This document shows positions 63,023 to 64,000 of a DNA stretch of 64,000 bases, in pieces. This stretch comes from Allobosea sp. ASV33 (GTDB taxonomy: Bacteria; Pseudomonadota; Alphaproteobacteria; Rhizobiales; Beijerinckiaceae): the NCBI RefSeq assembly GCF_016428755.1, contig NZ_JAELTI010000001.1, forward strand, positions 62,001 to 126,000. Direction: 5' to 3'. A model generated the notes under the pieces. That model was not told the DNA's origin. It ran no database searches and was given only the letters and a program-made list of their open reading frames with translations. The position numbers were made by a program, and so were the translations under genes. The first letter of the stretch is position 1. Each line of letters starts with the position of its first letter.

Positions 63023-63924
63023 TCGCCTTCATTGACGACCATCGCGGGGCCTATGGGGTCGAGCCGATCTGCAAGGTGCTGCCGATCGCCCCGTCAACCT
63101 ATCATGAGCACGTCACCAAGCGGGCCGATCCCGGGAAGCAGTCGGCTCGGGCGAAGCGGGACCTGGAACTGAAGCCGCAGATCGAGCGCGTGTTCGGCGA
63201 GAACTTCGAAGTCTATGGCGCACGCAAGATCTGGCGGCAGATGTTGCGCGAGGGCTTCGCCGTTGCCCGGTGCACGATCGAGCGCCTGATGGCCGAGCTC
63301 GGCCTGCAAGGCGTCATTCGCGGCAAGCCGATCCGCACGACCGTCCAGGACAAGGCCGCGCCGTGCCTGCTGGATCATGTCAACCGGGTGTTCCACGCGC
63401 CGGCCCCGATCAGGCTTTGGGTCTCGGACTTTACCTACGTCTCGACCTGGTCGGGCTTCGTCTACGTCGCCTTCGTCATCGACGCCTATGCGCGGCGGAT
63501 CGTCGGCTGGCGCGTATCTTGGACCGCTCATGCCAGCTTCGTGCTCGATGCGCTGGAGCAGGCGCTGCACGAGCGACGGTCCGTCCATCGTGGCGGTCTC
63601 GTGCATCATTCCGACAGGGGATCTCAATACGTCAGCATTCGATACACCGAGCGCCTTGCCGAAGCGGGCATCGAGCCCTCCGTCGGCAGCGTCGGCGACA
63701 GCTATGACAACGCTCTCGCAGAGACGATCAACGGACTCTACAAGGCCGAACTGATCCATCGGCGCGGGCCGTGGCGACCCTTCGAAGCCGTGGAGTTCGC
63801 GACGCTGACCTGGGTCGATTGGTTCAATCATCGCCGGCTGCTCGAGCCTATCGGCAACATCCCGCCGGCCGAAGCCGAGGAACGCTATTTTGCGATGCTG
63901 GACGAGCCAGCAATCGCAGCCTGA
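63019..63924 (+). CDS. IS3 transposase OrfB (DDE integrase)
   Basis: A 301-residue integrase-core protein. The N-terminal HTH_21-like part has [15 protein letters not shown]. The DDE residues can be seen in [12 protein letters not shown] (Asp), [15 protein letters not shown] (Asp) and [16 protein letters not shown] (Glu), all present, and the C-terminal [20 protein letters not shown] is canonical. The frame is open upstream of ATG 63019 for fusion to OrfA. It appears active. Confidence 0.93.
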   Translation: MIAFIDDHRGAYGVEPICKVLPIAPSTYHEHVTKRADPGKQSARAKRDLELKPQIERVFGENFEVYGARKIWRQMLREGFAVARCTIERLMAELGLQGVIRGKPIRTTVQDKAAPCLLDHVNRVFHAPAPIRLWVSDFTYVSTWSGFVYVAFVIDAYARRIVGWRVSWTAHASFVLDALEQALHERRSVHRGGLVHHSDRGSQYVSIRYTERLAEAGIEPSVGSVGDSYDNALAETINGLYKAELIHRRGPWRPFEAVEFATLTWVDWFNHRRLLEPIGNIPPAEAEERYFAMLDEPAIAA

Positions 63925-63963
63925 CTCAAACCAAACGGCCTCCGGCGAAACCGGGGCGGTTCA

Positions 63964-64000
63964 AACCGCGTCGACTGCCTCGCAAGGCTGGCCGGGATCA
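63964..64000 (+). mobile_element. Continuation of the older IS3 OrfB
   Basis: After the right repeat the sequence resumes in the frame that ended before the left repeat, giving CANRVDCLARLAGI, a common OrfB segment. It runs off the window. Confidence 0.6.

Larger units (their letters stand above)
62642..63963 (+). mobile_element. Intact IS3-family insertion sequence
   Basis: An element of about 1322 bases with terminal inverted repeats: left TGAACCGCCCCGGGTTTGTC at 62643, right (reverse complement) TGAACCGCCCCGGTTTCGCC ending at 63963, and both continuing with GGAGGCC. It carries OrfA and OrfB. It is inserted in OrfB of the older IS3 copy; the flanks rejoin as GCCAACCGCG if an AA is duplicated. 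No longer target duplication can be seen. Confidence 0.88.

Noticed and set aside
1-64000. CRISPR array or toxin-antitoxin pair
   Set aside because: No regularly spaced repeats were seen, and no small overlapping gene pair matches known toxin families.

Overview
The window reads as a high-GC alphaproteobacterial replicon, most likely Hyphomicrobiales (Bosea/Methylobacterium-like). This is inferred from a SapC-IalB pair, a DUF3775 protein, many ABC importers for amines and organic acids, and a FixJ-type output domain. There are no rRNA genes or CRISPR arrays, and one tRNA-Thr-like gene with a damaged acceptor stem.

Region 1 (1-26.1 kb) is a stress and low-oxygen style island. It holds the end of a LolCDE/MacB-type exporter, an ABC membrane protein, a HAD phosphatase, phosphomannose isomerase plus a glycosyltransferase, and an overlapping operon of phosphoketolase, class I aldolase, histidine phosphatase and a GH130 mannoside phosphorylase. 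It also holds PRC-barrel and BON proteins, an aldo/keto reductase, a VIT-family transporter with an MlaF-like ATPase, two small c-type cytochromes, a lone receiver protein, a 1458-residue CheB-CheR-PAS-kinase-REC-REC-HTH hybrid kinase, a lipoprotein and a tandem UspA protein. The main finding is a repeated 14-bp box, consensus GCTGCGTAGWTTCC, found in front of about ten of these genes. It always points at the gene and is followed 27-31 bp later by a TA-containing, -10-like tetranucleotide. The hybrid kinase ends in a FixJ-like receiver plus HTH, so the island appears to carry both a regulon and a candidate regulator. PMI, glycosyltransferase, GH130 and HAD phosphatase together suggest a mannoside synthesis and phosphorolysis cycle.

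Region 2 (26.1-32.4 kb) is decayed: an integrase stub fused to a truncated host-attachment-type gene, two head-to-head pairs of genes that have each lost their 5' ends, an IS110 fragment, a frameshifted spore-coat-U gene and the tRNA-Thr-like gene.

Region 3 (32.4-41.8 kb) is an intact uptake and catabolic operon: a LysR regulator facing RraA-like aldolase, two ABC permeases, substrate-binding protein, ATPase, HpcH/HpaI aldolase, creatininase-like amidohydrolase and asparaginase, with a second paralogous binding protein just upstream. It is followed by a collapsed xanthine-dehydrogenase locus and an nrdA fragment (42.2-43.3 kb).

Region 4 (43.3-54.0 kb) is envelope-related: IalB and SapC proteins, a globin-like protein lacking the usual haem-ligand histidine, two lipoproteins, a DoxX protein, a large PATR-repeat autotransporter with a TTG start, AraC and MarR-type regulators and a small secreted protein.

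Region 5 (54.4-60.4 kb) is a tight six-gene operon, IclR-FAD amine oxidase-PotABCD, for uptake and oxidation of a polyamine-like compound. The right end (60.4-64 kb) is gene-poor and closes with an intact IS3-family element inserted into an older, frameshifted IS3 copy. Several broken genes differ from intact relatives by one missing base, often in a short C run, so sequencing error must be separated from true decay.
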